The translations under genes and the position numbers were made by a program. From UBA7672 sp040398425 (GTDB lineage Bacteria > Pseudomonadota > Alphaproteobacteria > Caulobacterales > Hyphomonadaceae): a stretch of 64,000 bases of DNA. Location of the stretch: NCBI GenBank assembly GCA_040398425.1, contig JBBATZ010000006.1:1-64000 (forward strand), in the 5' to 3' direction. The notes below the pieces were generated by a model, which was given only the letters and a program-made list of their open reading frames with translations, was not told the DNA's origin and searched no databases. Positions 8,636 through 18,400 of this stretch are shown here, piece after piece; positions within the stretch are counted from its first letter, which is position 1; the number at the start of each line of letters is the position of its first letter.

Positions 8636-9820
8636 TTACGCCGCCACTTGCAGCAGTTCGATAGCGCGCGACCTGGCCCAGCGGTCAATATCATAGACTT
8701 CGTCAAAGCTGGCCGGCTCGCGACGGGCGGCCGGGTTGCCAAGGAACTCTTCAAGCACCTGCTCCGCCACCGCTGCTATCGCCAAGAATCCGATCCGTCG
8801 CTGCAAAAAGGCCGCCACCGCAACCTCGTTCGCTCCGTTAAGCACGATCGGCGCGCCCCCCCCCTCGGAAACGGCCGTCCTCGCGAGCCTTAACGCAGGG
8901 AAGCGCTGCGGATCGGGAGGCAAGAAATCCAGCCTGCCGATCTTGGCGAGATCAAGGCGCTCACGACCCGGCAGGGGCATCCGGGCGGGCCATGAGAGCG
9001 CATAGGATATCGGGGTTCGCATGTCCGGCAGGCCCAACTGGGCGAGGACGGAACCATCGTCATATTCGACCAGGCTATGGATAATGGACTGCGGGTGAAC
9101 CAGCACCTCGATTTGAGGCTCGGGAACATCGAACAGGTAGGCGGCCTCGATAAGTTCCAGACCCTTGTTCATCATCGTGGCCGAGTCGACCGAGATCTTG
9201 GCCCCCATGCTCCAGTTGGGATGGGCGCAGGCCTGTTCGGGCGTGACCGAAGACATGTCGCTCATGCTGACGTTACGGAACGGACCACCAGAAGCTGTGA
9301 GGATAAGCTTTGCGACGCGTTCCGGGCGGTCGAGCACCTGGAAGATGGCGTTATGCTCTGAATCGATCGGCAGGAAGCGGGCCCCCGAACGGCTGGCTTC
9401 TGCGCGCAGCAGTGCGCCCGCGCAGACCATGCTTTCCTTGTTGGCGAGAGCGAGGTTGGCGCCCTGTCGCACGGCCGCAAGTGTCGTCTGAAGGCCAGCG
9501 ATACCCACAATGCCCGCTACGACGACGTCAGCAGGCCTGGAGGCGGCTTCTGCCAGGGCGGCTTCACCTGCGGCCGCCGCGATGCCAGAGCCCGCCAGCA
9601 GGTCCTTGAGCGCGCCATAGCCGCTCTCGTCGGCAATCACAGCGATCTCGGCCCGTGCCGCTATCGCAGCTGCGGCGAGACTTTTGACGTTACTGTTCGC
9701 ACTGAGGGCAACGACCTGAAAGTCAGGCGCGCCCGGCGATCGGTTGGCGATCACGTCAAGCGCCGATGCGCCGACCGAGCCGGTTGCTCCAAGTACGGAC
9801 ACGCGAACAGGTTTGCTCAT
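8636..9820 (-). CDS. dxr: 1-deoxy-D-xylulose 5-phosphate reductoisomerase
   Basis: Dxr converts DXP to MEP with NADPH, the committed step of the MEP isoprenoid pathway. The 394 residues include the N-terminal nucleotide-binding loop GATGSVGASALDVI (11-24), the substrate-site motif SEHNAIFQ, ASGGPF and the MNKGLELIEA segment. The start overlaps the cdsA stop by 4 bases, and rseP follows after about 36 bases. Its product feeds UppS, encoded two genes upstream. Confidence 0.96.
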   Translation of the reverse strand: MSKPVRVSVLGATGSVGASALDVIANRSPGAPDFQVVALSANSNVKSLAAAAIAARAEIAVIADESGYGALKDLLAGSGIAAAAGEAALAEAASRPADVVVAGIVGIAGLQTTLAAVRQGANLALANKESMVCAGALLRAEASRSGARFLPIDSEHNAIFQVLDRPERVAKLILTASGGPFRNVSMSDMSSVTPEQACAHPNWSMGAKISVDSATMMNKGLELIEAAYLFDVPEPQIEVLVHPQSIIHSLVEYDDGSVLAQLGLPDMRTPISYALSWPARMPLPGRERLDLAKIGRLDFLPPDPQRFPALRLARTAVSEGGGAPIVLNGANEVAVAAFLQRRIGFLAIAAVAEQVLEEFLGNPAARREPASFDEVYDIDRWARSRAIELLQVAA

Positions 9821-10707
9821 TGGCCCAGCGCCACGGACAGAGTTGGAACCATCGCTGGCAGGAAACGCGCAATCAGAGCGGCGCCGACGGTTGCGGCCAT
9901 CAGCCCGTCCAGGCGGTCAAGTACGCCGCCATGGCCGGGGATGAAGCCGGACGTATCCTTGACGCCGTAGAGACGCTTGAAGCGCGATTCCAGCAGGTCT
10001 CCGGTCTGCGCCACGACCGAGAGCGCAAGTCCAAAGAGGAGCCAGTGCGAGAAATCGCCCCCACCAGCGCGAGCGATGGCGGCGCCTGCGAGACCGGCGC
10101 AGACAAGCGCACCGATAGCGCCAGTCCAAGTCTTGTTGGGACTGTCCTTCGGACTCAGCAGCGGCCCGCCAAAGCCACGCCCCGCGAAGTATGCGCCAAT
10201 GTCGGTCATCCACACGATGACCAGCACGGCGATCAGCAAGAGTTGTCCATGCGGATCAAGTTCACGGATCCAGACAAAGCAACCAAATGGCAGGCTGGTG
10301 TAGATGGCGCCGAACGCCATTGAGCTAATCGAGCCCTTGCCAAAGAACGCCAGCGCGCCGGTGATGACACACCCCGTCAAAGCCACGAACGCAACTGTCT
10401 CAAGCCCGTTGTGCGCGAGCATAACAGCGACGGCCGAGGTAAGGCCGAGAATTGTGTACTGCGCCCAGCGGACCCAGGCGACATCGGCTTGCGACGCCAT
10501 GCGTGTCCATTCAAAGGCGGCGACCACACCGCAGGCTGCTGTTGCCAGGACAAGCGCCAGACCACCGGCATAGACGGCCCACAGGCCCAGAGGGGCGAGG
10601 ATCAAAGCTGTCGCGACGCGGAGCATGATCTCGCGTCGCCCGCTGGCTTTGGACCTTCCCTCAGGCGCCAAGGCCGCCAAACCGTCTGTCGCGCCGCCTG
10701 AACGCAT
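9817..10707 (-). CDS. cdsA: Phosphatidate cytidylyltransferase CdsA
   Basis: CdsA makes CDP-diacylglycerol from phosphatidic acid and CTP in the inner membrane. The chain is almost entirely hydrophobic helices and ends with the family signature, seen as KDSPNKTWTGAIGA and then SGFIPGHGGVLDRLDG. The start is uncertain: the ATG at 10707 gives 296 residues but overlaps uppS by 47 bases, with a charged 27-residue leader. An internal ATG at 10626 (MLRVATALILAPLG) gives about 269 residues, a more usual length, and begins at the first membrane helix, but has a weaker ribosome site. Confidence 0.9.
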   Translation of the reverse strand: MRSGGATDGLAALAPEGRSKASGRREIMLRVATALILAPLGLWAVYAGGLALVLATAACGVVAAFEWTRMASQADVAWVRWAQYTILGLTSAVAVMLAHNGLETVAFVALTGCVITGALAFFGKGSISSMAFGAIYTSLPFGCFVWIRELDPHGQLLLIAVLVIVWMTDIGAYFAGRGFGGPLLSPKDSPNKTWTGAIGALVCAGLAGAAIARAGGGDFSHWLLFGLALSVVAQTGDLLESRFKRLYGVKDTSGFIPGHGGVLDRLDGLMAATVGAALIARFLPAMVPTLSVALGQ

Positions 10708-11413
10708 CAATCGCCTTCTCGAGGCTCTCCTTCGTGAAATCCGGCCACCAAAGGTCCATGAACATCAGTTCGGCGTAGGCGCCGCTCCACAGCAGAAAGT
10801 TGCTGAGCCGCAGTTCGCCGCTGGTGCGGATCACGAGATCCGGATCAGGCGAGTCAGCCGTCCACAGCATCCGCGAGATCATTCCCTCGTCGATCTGGTC
10901 CGCGCTGAGCTTCCCCGCCTCCACAAGCCTCGCGATGTCACGCATGGCGGCGACCAGTTCGCCGCGACCGCCATAGTTGAAGGCGATGTTCAGCGTGAGC
11001 CGCGTGTTGTCTTTTGTGGTCTCGACCGCATCGTCAATCAGAGCAAGGAGATCTTCGCTCAGCCCTTCTCGCGAGCCGATGATCCGGATGCGGACGCCAT
11101 CCTTGTGCAGACGCGCCAGATCTCGCCGAACGAACATACGCAGCAGATCAAACAGCGCGTCGATTTCCGTCTGCGGACGGTTCCAGTTCTCGGTCGAGAA
11201 CGAAAAGACCGTGAGATAGGACAGGCCGAGATCGCGCGCCGCTTCCACGGCTGCGCGCAGGGCATCCACGCCAGCGCTGTGGCCAAGCGCCCGGGGAAGG
11301 CCCCGCGCCTTTGCCCACCTGCCATTGCCGTCCATGATAATGGCGACGTGCCGCGGTGGCGACCGCAAGGTCGCCACGACAGGCGTTGGCGGAGAGGGCT
11401 TGGGCTCGCTCAC
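10661..11413 (-). CDS. uppS: Undecaprenyl diphosphate synthase UppS
   Basis: UppS is the cis-prenyltransferase that extends FPP to undecaprenyl diphosphate, the carrier for peptidoglycan and O-antigen. In the 250-residue protein the first conserved region reads IIMDGNGRWAKARGLPRALG, with the catalytic aspartate in MDGN (about residue 28). The C-terminal region RTSGELRLSNFLLW is the diphosphate-binding motif. About 20 extra N-terminal residues are P/S-rich. The start overlaps the frr stop by 4 bases. Confidence 0.96.
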   Translation of the reverse strand: MSEPKPSPPTPVVATLRSPPRHVAIIMDGNGRWAKARGLPRALGHSAGVDALRAAVEAARDLGLSYLTVFSFSTENWNRPQTEIDALFDLLRMFVRRDLARLHKDGVRIRIIGSREGLSEDLLALIDDAVETTKDNTRLTLNIAFNYGGRGELVAAMRDIARLVEAGKLSADQIDEGMISRMLWTADSPDPDLVIRTSGELRLSNFLLWSGAYAELMFMDLWWPDFTKESLEKAIDAFRRRDRRFGGLGA

Positions 11414-11970
11414 ACCTGCATGATCTCTTCGGCTTTGTGTTTCAGCAGGTCGTCGATCAGTTTGATGTGGTGGTCGGTTGCCTTCTGAACGTCATTCGAC
11501 CGGCCCTTGGCCTGGTCCTCGCTCATGCCGTTGGCCTTCTCGATGCGCTTGATAAGCTCCATGCCATCGCGACGGACGTTGCGGACGGCAACACGGGCGC
11601 TTTCTGCAAACTGCCCTGCGAGCTTCTGCAGGTCCTTGCGGCGCTCCTCGCTAAGGGGAGGGATCGGGATACGAAGGGTCTGACCATCGGTGATCGGGTT
11701 GAGGCCGAGCGGCGCCTCGCGGATGGCGCGGTCAGTCGCACCGACCACGCTCTTGTCCCAAACACTGACGCTCAGCATGCGGGCGTCAGATGCGGTCACG
11801 GACGCAACCTGATTGAGCGGCGTCGGCGCGCCATAAGCCATGACAGTGATCGAATCCAGCAAGTGGATGGACGCGCGGCCTGTGCGCAGGCCCGAGAATT
11901 CCGTCTTGAGCGACGCAATGGCGCCGTCCATGCGTTTCTCGATCGCCTTGATGTCGAAGGTTTCGGGCAT
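11410..11970 (-). CDS. frr: Ribosome recycling factor
   Basis: RRF splits post-termination ribosomes together with EF-G. The 186-residue length is standard. N-terminal MDGAIASLKTEFSGLRTGRAS (conserved up to the GRAS core) and C-terminal RRDGMELIKR are family landmarks of the three-helix bundle, with the beta-rich domain between. It lies 12 bases after pyrH and overlaps uppS by 4 bases, in the common tsf-pyrH-frr-uppS order. Confidence 0.96.
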   Translation of the reverse strand: MPETFDIKAIEKRMDGAIASLKTEFSGLRTGRASIHLLDSITVMAYGAPTPLNQVASVTASDARMLSVSVWDKSVVGATDRAIREAPLGLNPITDGQTLRIPIPPLSEERRKDLQKLAGQFAESARVAVRNVRRDGMELIKRIEKANGMSEDQAKGRSNDVQKATDHHIKLIDDLLKHKAEEIMQV

Positions 11971-11982
11971 CGTTTGCCTCTC

Positions 11983-12717
11983 CTACTTCTTCTTGCCGCT
12001 GATCACGGTCGAGATGCCGCGGCCGGTGAGCACATTCTCGAGTCCGCCCTTGTCACGAATACGGAAAATTTCGATCGGAATCTTGTTCTCTTTGAGCAGG
12101 CTGATGGCGGTCGCGTCCATCACCTTCAGCTCCTTCGACAGGACTTCCATGTAGTCGAGCGTGTCAAAGCGCGTGGCGTCAGCATCGAGCTTTGGGTCCG
12201 AGGTATAGACGCCGTCGACCTGAGTGCCCTTCAGCATCGCGTCACAGTTCATCTCTGCGGCGCGCAGCGCAGCACCCGTGTCGGTGGTGAAGAACGGATT
12301 GCCTGTGCCAGCCGCGAAAATGACGACACGGTTCTTTTCCATGTGCCGGATGGCGCGACGGCGAATGAACGGTTCGCAGATCGACATCATGGAAATGCCG
12401 GACTGCACGCGCGTCGGCACGCCAATGCTCTCGAGCGAGTTCTGCATCACCAGCGCGTTCATCACAGTCGCGAGCATGCCCATGTGGTCCGCCTGGGCGC
12501 GCTCCATGCCGCCATCGACGCCCCACTTGCCGCGCCAGATGTTACCGCCACCAATGACGAGGCAGATCTGGCAACCCAACGCGATGCCTGCCTTGATCTC
12601 CTCGGCGTAGCGCGTGACGGACGGGATATCGATTCCGTAGCCCTGGTCGCCCATCAGGGCTTCGCCAGAAATCTTCAGAAGGACGCGCTTGTATTTGAGG
12701 TTAGCGTGATCTGCCAT
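11983..12717 (-). CDS. pyrH: Uridylate kinase PyrH
   Basis: PyrH phosphorylates UMP to UDP. It belongs to the bacterial amino-acid-kinase fold and is usually a GTP-activated, UTP-inhibited hexamer. The 244-residue protein shows LLKISGEALMG (12-22), GGGNIWRGK (about 61-69) and the C-terminal region starting TDPKLDADA. The ATG at 12717 (MADHANLKYKRVLLK) was chosen because it matches the family length; in-frame sequence upstream is intergenic and holds a hairpin. It is separated from tsf by about 97 bases, the longest gap in this part of the block. Confidence 0.95.
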   Translation of the reverse strand: MADHANLKYKRVLLKISGEALMGDQGYGIDIPSVTRYAEEIKAGIALGCQICLVIGGGNIWRGKWGVDGGMERAQADHMGMLATVMNALVMQNSLESIGVPTRVQSGISMMSICEPFIRRRAIRHMEKNRVVIFAAGTGNPFFTTDTGAALRAAEMNCDAMLKGTQVDGVYTSDPKLDADATRFDTLDYMEVLSKELKVMDATAISLLKENKIPIEIFRIRDKGGLENVLTGRGISTVISGKKK

Positions 12718-12747
12718 CTTGCTCTCCTCCGCCGCGCTACGTGTAGA

Positions 12748-12775
12748 CGGCCCGGACGCAGCTAGCGCCGGGCCG
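12748..12775 (-). promoter_or_regulatory. GC-rich hairpin between tsf and pyrH
   Basis: An 8-bp perfect stem (12748-12755 with 12768-12775) encloses a 12-base loop, 40 bases after the tsf stop and 31 bases before the pyrH start. There is no T-run, so it is not a classical terminator. It could be an RNA-processing or mRNA-stability structure, or a partial terminator that lowers pyrH relative to rpsB-tsf. Confidence 0.4.
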
Positions 12776-12814
12776 CCAAACTCTATCCGCGAAACAGCGG
12801 ATTCCGCAAAGGTT

Positions 12815-13744
12815 TTACTCTTTCGGCTTGGCGAAAGAAGCAACTTCGGCCGCGAAGTCGTTAACAGCCTTTTCGATGCCTTCACCGACTTCATAGCGCA
12901 CGAAACCGGTGAGTTTCACCGCGGCGCCCATTTCCTTGCCGGCTTTCTCGATAAAGGCCCCAACGGTCACATCCGGGTCCATGACGAAGGCCTGCTCGAC
13001 GAGCACCGATTCCTGATAGAACTTGCGGATACGGCCTTCGACCATCTTCTCGATGACCGGCAACGGCTTGCCCGATTCCTTGGCCTGCTCGGTCAGGATC
13101 TGTTTTTCCTTCTCGACAACCTTCGGATCCAGTTCCGCGGTCGTGGCCGCCAGCGGCTTGGCCGACGCAACGTGCATCGCGACCTTGCGGCCGAGATCCA
13201 TCAGGCGCGACTTGTCGCCAGACGATTCCAGCGCGACCAGCACGCCGATCTTGCCCATGCCATCAGCGGCCGTGTTGTGGATGTACTGAGCGACAACACC
13301 GTCGCTTACGGAGAGCGAGGTCGTACGGCGCAGCGTCATATTCTCGCCGATCTTCGCGACGAGGCCGACCAGCATTTCGCCAATCGTGCCGCCTTCGGGC
13401 GCTGCGGCATGCAACGTCTTGGCGGGATCGCCTCCATTCTTCAGCGCGGTGTCGGCGATAGCGCGGACAGCTTGCTGGAATTCCGGGTTGCGGGCGACGA
13501 AGTCTGTTTCAGAGTTCACTTCGACCACAGCAGCAGACGTTCCGGCGGCAGCGATGCCAACCAGACCTTCAGCAGCGACGCGGTCGGCCTTCTTGCCGGC
13601 CTTGAGAATACCCTTGGTGCGCAGCAGGTCGATCGCCGCTTCGATATCGCCGTTCGTTTCGACGAGGGCTTTCTTCGCGTCCATCATGCCAGCGCCGGTC
13701 GTATCGCGCAGCTGTTTCACGAGCGCGGCGGAAATGTCAGCCAT
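12815..13744 (-). CDS. tsf: Elongation factor Ts
   Basis: EF-Ts is the GDP-GTP exchange factor of EF-Tu. The 309 residues open with the UBA-like N-terminal domain and its motif LRDTTGAGMMDAKKAL (about 11-26). The TDFVARN motif (about 80-86) contacts EF-Tu. The two core subdomains and the C-terminal module follow. A clear AGGAG precedes the ATG. It follows rpsB by 125 bases and is expected to be co-transcribed with it. Confidence 0.97.
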   Translation of the reverse strand: MADISAALVKQLRDTTGAGMMDAKKALVETNGDIEAAIDLLRTKGILKAGKKADRVAAEGLVGIAAAGTSAAVVEVNSETDFVARNPEFQQAVRAIADTALKNGGDPAKTLHAAAPEGGTIGEMLVGLVAKIGENMTLRRTTSLSVSDGVVAQYIHNTAADGMGKIGVLVALESSGDKSRLMDLGRKVAMHVASAKPLAATTAELDPKVVEKEKQILTEQAKESGKPLPVIEKMVEGRIRKFYQESVLVEQAFVMDPDVTVGAFIEKAGKEMGAAVKLTGFVRYEVGEGIEKAVNDFAAEVASFAKPKE

Positions 13745-13869
13745 GTCAGTCTCCTGAACGTTTGCCCGTGCTCAACGGCATGTGAACCGTATGGCACGCA
13801 GGCACTATCTATACATATCGCTATCGCGGCATGCCGGCAGCGAGCGCCGCCGACATGCGCGACTACGAG

Positions 13870-14649
13870 TTAGGCTTGGGCTTCGGCGCCTGCCGTAGCA
13901 GCCAGAGCCGGTTCGTTGACGACTTCGGCGGCGCCGAGATCTTCACCCGAAGCCATCGAGCTATCAGCCATGCCGTCGAGCACGGCATCGGCGATCAGGC
14001 CGCAATACAGCTGGATCGCGCGCGCGGCGTCATCGTTGCCCGGGATCGGGAAGTCGACTTCCTGCGGGTCACAGTTGGTGTCGATGATCGCAACAACCGG
14101 GATGCCGAGCTTGCGGGCTTCTTTCACCGCGATGGCTTCCTTGTTGGTGTCGATGACGAACATCAGGTCCGGCAGGCCGCCCATGTTACGGATGCCGCCC
14201 AGAACACGGTTCAGTTTGATCTGCTCGCGCTGGAGACCCAGCAGTTCTTTCTTGGTGAGACCCGTCGACTCGCCAGCCGACAGCATGTCGTCGAGATCGC
14301 GCAGACGCTTGATCGAGTTCGAAACGGTGGCCCAGTTGGTGAGCGTGCCGCCGAGCCAGCGATCGTTCATGAAGTACTGAGCGCAACGGCCCGCGGATTC
14401 CGCAATGGCTTCAGCAGCCTGGCGTTTCGTGCCGACGAACAGCACACGGCCGCCCTTGGCGGCAGTCTCACGCACTTTCACCAGAGCCTGGTGAAGCAGC
14501 GGGACCGATTGCGAAAGATCGATGATGTGGATGCCGGACCGTTCGCCGAAGATGAAACCCTTCATCTTGGGGTTCCAGCGGTGAACCTGGTGGCCGAAGT
14601 GTGCGCCGGCTTCCAGCAATTGACGCATAGTAAAGTCGGGAAGTGCCAA
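13870..14649 (-). CDS. rpsB: 30S ribosomal protein S2
   Basis: S2 binds the neck of the 30S subunit late in assembly. The 259-residue protein starts MALPDFTMRQLLEAG and contains AHFGHQVHRWNPKM (17-30) and the conserved DLMFVIDTNKEAIAV region. The tail beyond about residue 235 is A/E-rich and lineage specific. It heads the rpsB-tsf transcript; a plausible promoter lies 86-114 bases upstream. Confidence 0.97.
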   Translation of the reverse strand: MALPDFTMRQLLEAGAHFGHQVHRWNPKMKGFIFGERSGIHIIDLSQSVPLLHQALVKVRETAAKGGRVLFVGTKRQAAEAIAESAGRCAQYFMNDRWLGGTLTNWATVSNSIKRLRDLDDMLSAGESTGLTKKELLGLQREQIKLNRVLGGIRNMGGLPDLMFVIDTNKEAIAVKEARKLGIPVVAIIDTNCDPQEVDFPIPGNDDAARAIQLYCGLIADAVLDGMADSSMASGEDLGAAEVVNEPALAATAGAEAQA

Positions 14650-14734
14650 TGTAGTCTCCTGATCCGGTTGGCCGCCGCGGACAGAACGAGCTTACGCCCG
14701 CACCGGAATGGGTCCGCGTGTCGGAATGGCCGGC

Positions 14735-14763
14735 GATATAGGCGGGATCGGACTTTGACGCAA
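14735..14763 (-). promoter_or_regulatory. Putative sigma-70 promoter of rpsB-tsf
   Basis: On the minus strand TTGCGT (14763-14758) and TATATC (14740-14735) are spaced by exactly 17 bases. They lie about 86 bases upstream of the rpsB ATG, leaving room for a leader of about 78 nt. The spacing and position are good, but the match is partial (4 of 6 in each box). Confidence 0.45.
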
Positions 14764-14802
14764 GCCGGAGGGGAAAAGCGGCGGCCGGGAACGACCTCGA
14801 TC

Positions 14803-15384
14803 CTACTCGGCCGCGTTCACCCCGCCCCACTCCTCGTCCCAGACGAGCTCGCCGGCCTCGGCGTCCCTGGCGATAATCTCAATGAATTCAGTGAGTGACG
14901 TGGCGATCAGCTGCCGCTCAGGCGCATCATGCCAAAGCGAAATCACCTGCCCCCCCGCTCCGCCAGGCGCCGGATCGGTATCCACGCAAAGATGGTTGCC
15001 CCCGCCATCCCCGCAAAACGGGACCCAGCCCAGCCGCCACCATTCGTCCCCGAGAATCGGTCCCTGGGGTTCGCAGGTGTACCCGTCGGGCACGAACTCG
15101 GTGCGCCGCAGCTCCTCCCAGACCTGCCATTCGCCGACGATCCGGTCGGGTGAGAACAGTTCCCAACCGGGGAGGACGAAGACGTCGTCAGTTCCGGCGC
15201 CGTGTAGGCTCAGCAGGTGTCGCAGGTCGGGCGGCAGCGTGACGCCGATCGCCTTCTCGCAGGCGGCGATGCTGGCGGGTGACGCGCCCTTGCCCAGATG
15301 AATGCGGAAGAGCCGGTAGCTCTTCTCGATGGCGGCGATGTAGCGCTCCCAGGCTGCATCGAAGCGGCGCGGATCAAATGACAT
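14803..15384 (-). CDS. SMI1/KNR4-family (SUKH) protein
   Basis: This 193-residue soluble protein has the features of the SMI1/KNR4 superfamily. IAACEKAIGVTLPPDLRHLL (about 39-58) matches the first conserved helix-turn, followed by hydrophobic/aromatic strands and WVPFCGDGGGNHLCVDTDP, which resembles the family's conserved 'GDGGGNxxxxD' core. The C-terminal SLTEFIEIIA helix is also typical. Family members often act as immunity proteins to toxins or as cell-wall-related regulators, but no toxin gene is adjacent. It sits 18 bases after dnaE with a strong AAGGAG site, so it is probably co-transcribed with dnaE. Its specific role is unknown. Confidence 0.8.
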   Translation of the reverse strand: MSFDPRRFDAAWERYIAAIEKSYRLFRIHLGKGASPASIAACEKAIGVTLPPDLRHLLSLHGAGTDDVFVLPGWELFSPDRIVGEWQVWEELRRTEFVPDGYTCEPQGPILGDEWWRLGWVPFCGDGGGNHLCVDTDPAPGGAGGQVISLWHDAPERQLIATSLTEFIEIIARDAEAGELVWDEEWGGVNAAE

Positions 15385-15402
15385 CGGACACTCCTTGCAC
15401 GG

Positions 15403-18400
15403 CTAGGCTGCCGCCGGTCGGACCTGATCGACCCCGGGGACGGACTTGAAGGCCGACATGGCGCCGAAATCGACGGGGTATTTTCCGTTGAGCACGATGG
15501 TGATGACCTTGCCGTCGACCAGCATCTCGAGATGGATTTCGCCGAGCGCATTCTGGCTCGGGCTCTTCTGGAGCGTCTTGGCGACGCTGGCGATCCGGTC
15601 GAGCGGCGCATCGGGAGAGAGACGAACGAGCAGGGCTTCGTGCGACCCGATCGAGGCCTTGCTCAGCTCCTTCACATTCTTGAGGGAGAAGCGAAGCTCC
15701 TCTTCAACCTTCCTGACCTTGACCCGGCACATTATGCGACCGCCGACATCCAGCGTATCGCGCATGGTCTCCAACTGGTCGCCGCCGACGAAAAGCTCGT
15801 ACTCGCCCGAAGGGTCGGACAGCGTAACGATGGCGAACTTGCCGCCAGCCTTCGATGGCTTCTCGACGCGAGACCGCACGACGCCGATCATGTCGAGGAA
15901 CTGACGTTCCCGGCCCACAGTCTCTCGTTCCGCCGCAAGCGTAACGCGTGCGCGCATGCCGCCGTTCAGCAAGTCGTCCAGCGGATGACCCGACAGAAAG
16001 AAACCGACGCTAGCAAGTTCGTTGTCGAGCCTGTCGGACTCGCCCCACCCTGTAACATCCGGCAGCCGCATGCGCTGCGCTGGCTCGTCGCCGAATAGAT
16101 TTACCTGATTTGAATTGCGCTGTTCATCTGCCGCCGACGCCAGCGCAGACAGCATCGGGGCTGCAGCAAACGCCTTGGCGCGGTTCGGTTCGATCGGATT
16201 GAAGGCGCCAGCTTTCGCAAGCGCCTCGAAGCAGCGCCGGTTCACCTGGCGCGGATCGACGCGCTCGGCGAAGTCCTGCAGGTCCTTGAACGGGCCTGCC
16301 TCGCGCGCCTGTTCCACCGTCAGCATGGCGGGCTTTCCGACGCCTTTGATGGCGCCGAGCGCGTAGCGAACCGCGCCTTCCTCCACACTGAAGTCTGCAT
16401 GCGAGAAATTCACGTCGGGCGGCCGCACTTCGACACCGAGGCGGCGGGCTTCCTGGAAGAAGACGGCGAGCTTGTCGGTGTTGCCGCTGTCGAGGCTCAT
16501 TGAGGCGGCAAGGAACTCCACCGGATGGTTCGCCTTGAGCCATGCCGTCTGGTAGGTCAGAAGCGCGTACGGCGCGGAGTGAGATTTGTTGAAGCCGTAG
16601 TCGGCGAACTTCGCGCAGGCGTCGAATGTGAGGTCGGCGTCTGCCTGCGAGATACCCTTCTCCATCGCTCCTTTCACAAAGCGGACGCGCTGATTGTCCA
16701 TCTCCGAGCGGATCTTCTTGCCCATGGCGCGACGCAGAAGGTCGGCTTCGCCGAACGAGTAGCCGCCCATGTCGCGGGCGACCTGCATCACCTGTTCCTG
16801 ATAGGTGATGATGCCGAAGGTTGGCTCAAGGATGGGTTTGAGCCACGGCGTCAGCGCGTCGTTGAAGTAGGTGGTTTCCTCAAGGCCCTTCTTGCGGCTG
16901 CAGTAGGTCGGAATGTTCGCCATAGGGCCGGGACGATAGAGCGCGACGAGAACGATCAAATCCTCGAAGCGGTCGGGCACCATGTCGACAAGCGCGCGTC
17001 GCATGCCCTGGCTTTCAACCTGGAACACGCCGACAACGTCGCCCTTCTGGAGCATTTCATATGTCTTCGCGTCATCCAGCGGCAGGCGCGCGAGATCGAC
17101 CTTCACGCCCTTGTCCGCAATCATCTTGATGGCGCGGTCGATGACGGTCAGCGTCTTGAGGCCAAGGAAGTCGAACTTCACGAGGCCGGCAGCCTCGGAC
17201 CATTTCATGTTGAACTGGCTGGCCGGAATCTCCGACCGCGGATCGCGATAGAGGCCTACAAGCTCAACCAGCGGCCGGTCGCCGATGACGATGCCGGCCG
17301 CGTGGGTGGATGCGTTACGGTACAGTCCCTCAAGTTGCTGCGCCGTCTCGAACAAGCTTGCAACGGCTTCGTCTTCCTCGATCGCCTCTTCGAGTTTCGG
17401 CTCCATCTCGAGCGACTCGGCCAGCGTTGGCGGCTTGGCCGGGTTGAACGGCACCAGCTTCGCCAGCTTGTCGACCTGGTGGAAGGGCAACTGGAGAACG
17501 CGTCCAACGTCGCGAAGCACGGCGCGCGCCTGTAGCGTACCGAAAGTGATGATCTGCGCGACGCGATCAGCGCCGTACTTGTCGCGAACGTAGTCGATCA
17601 CCTCGCCGCGACGCTCCTGACAGAAGTCGACGTCGAAGTCGGGCATCGATACGCGTTCTGGATTCAGGAAGCGTTCGAACAGCAATCCGAACCGGATCGG
17701 GTCAAGGTCGGTAATCGTCAACGCCCACGCGACCAGCGAACCGGCGCCCGATCCCCTGCCCGGTCCGACCGGAATGTCGTTCGCCTTCGCCCATTTGATG
17801 AAGTCCGACACGATGAGGAAGTAGCCGGGGAAGCCCATCCGCTCGATGATGCCGATCTCGTAGGCCAATCGTTCGTCGTAGACGTGCTGTTCGGCCGCCG
17901 GCACAACGACCTTGAGGCGTTCTTTGAGGCCTGCCTCCGCCTGTGCTTTCAATTCGGTCGATTCATTCCGCCCGCGTTTGGTATCGAAAGGCGGCAGGAT
18001 CGGTTTGTGCTTCTTCGGACGGAAGGCGCAGCGCCGCGCGATCTCGACGGTGGATTCCAGGGCCTCGGGCAAGTCCGAGAAGGCGGCCATCATTTCGGCG
18101 GGCGATTTCAGATACTGTTGCGGCGATACGCGCGGGCGATCGGCCTGGCTGACATAAGTCGAGTTGGCGATACACATCAGCACGTCGTGCACGGCGTGCT
18201 GCGATGGCTTCTGGAAGCGCGCGTCGCAGGTAGCCACGAGCGGCAGGCCCAGTTCATAGGCCAGATCGACCAGCATGCCTTCAGCGGCTGCTTCCTCAGG
18301 CTTTCCCTGGCGTTGCAGCTCGACATACAGCCGGTCGCCGAATGCGGCGCTGAGATCCTGCAGACGCTTGCGTACTTCGTCGGTACGACCCGCAGCTGCA

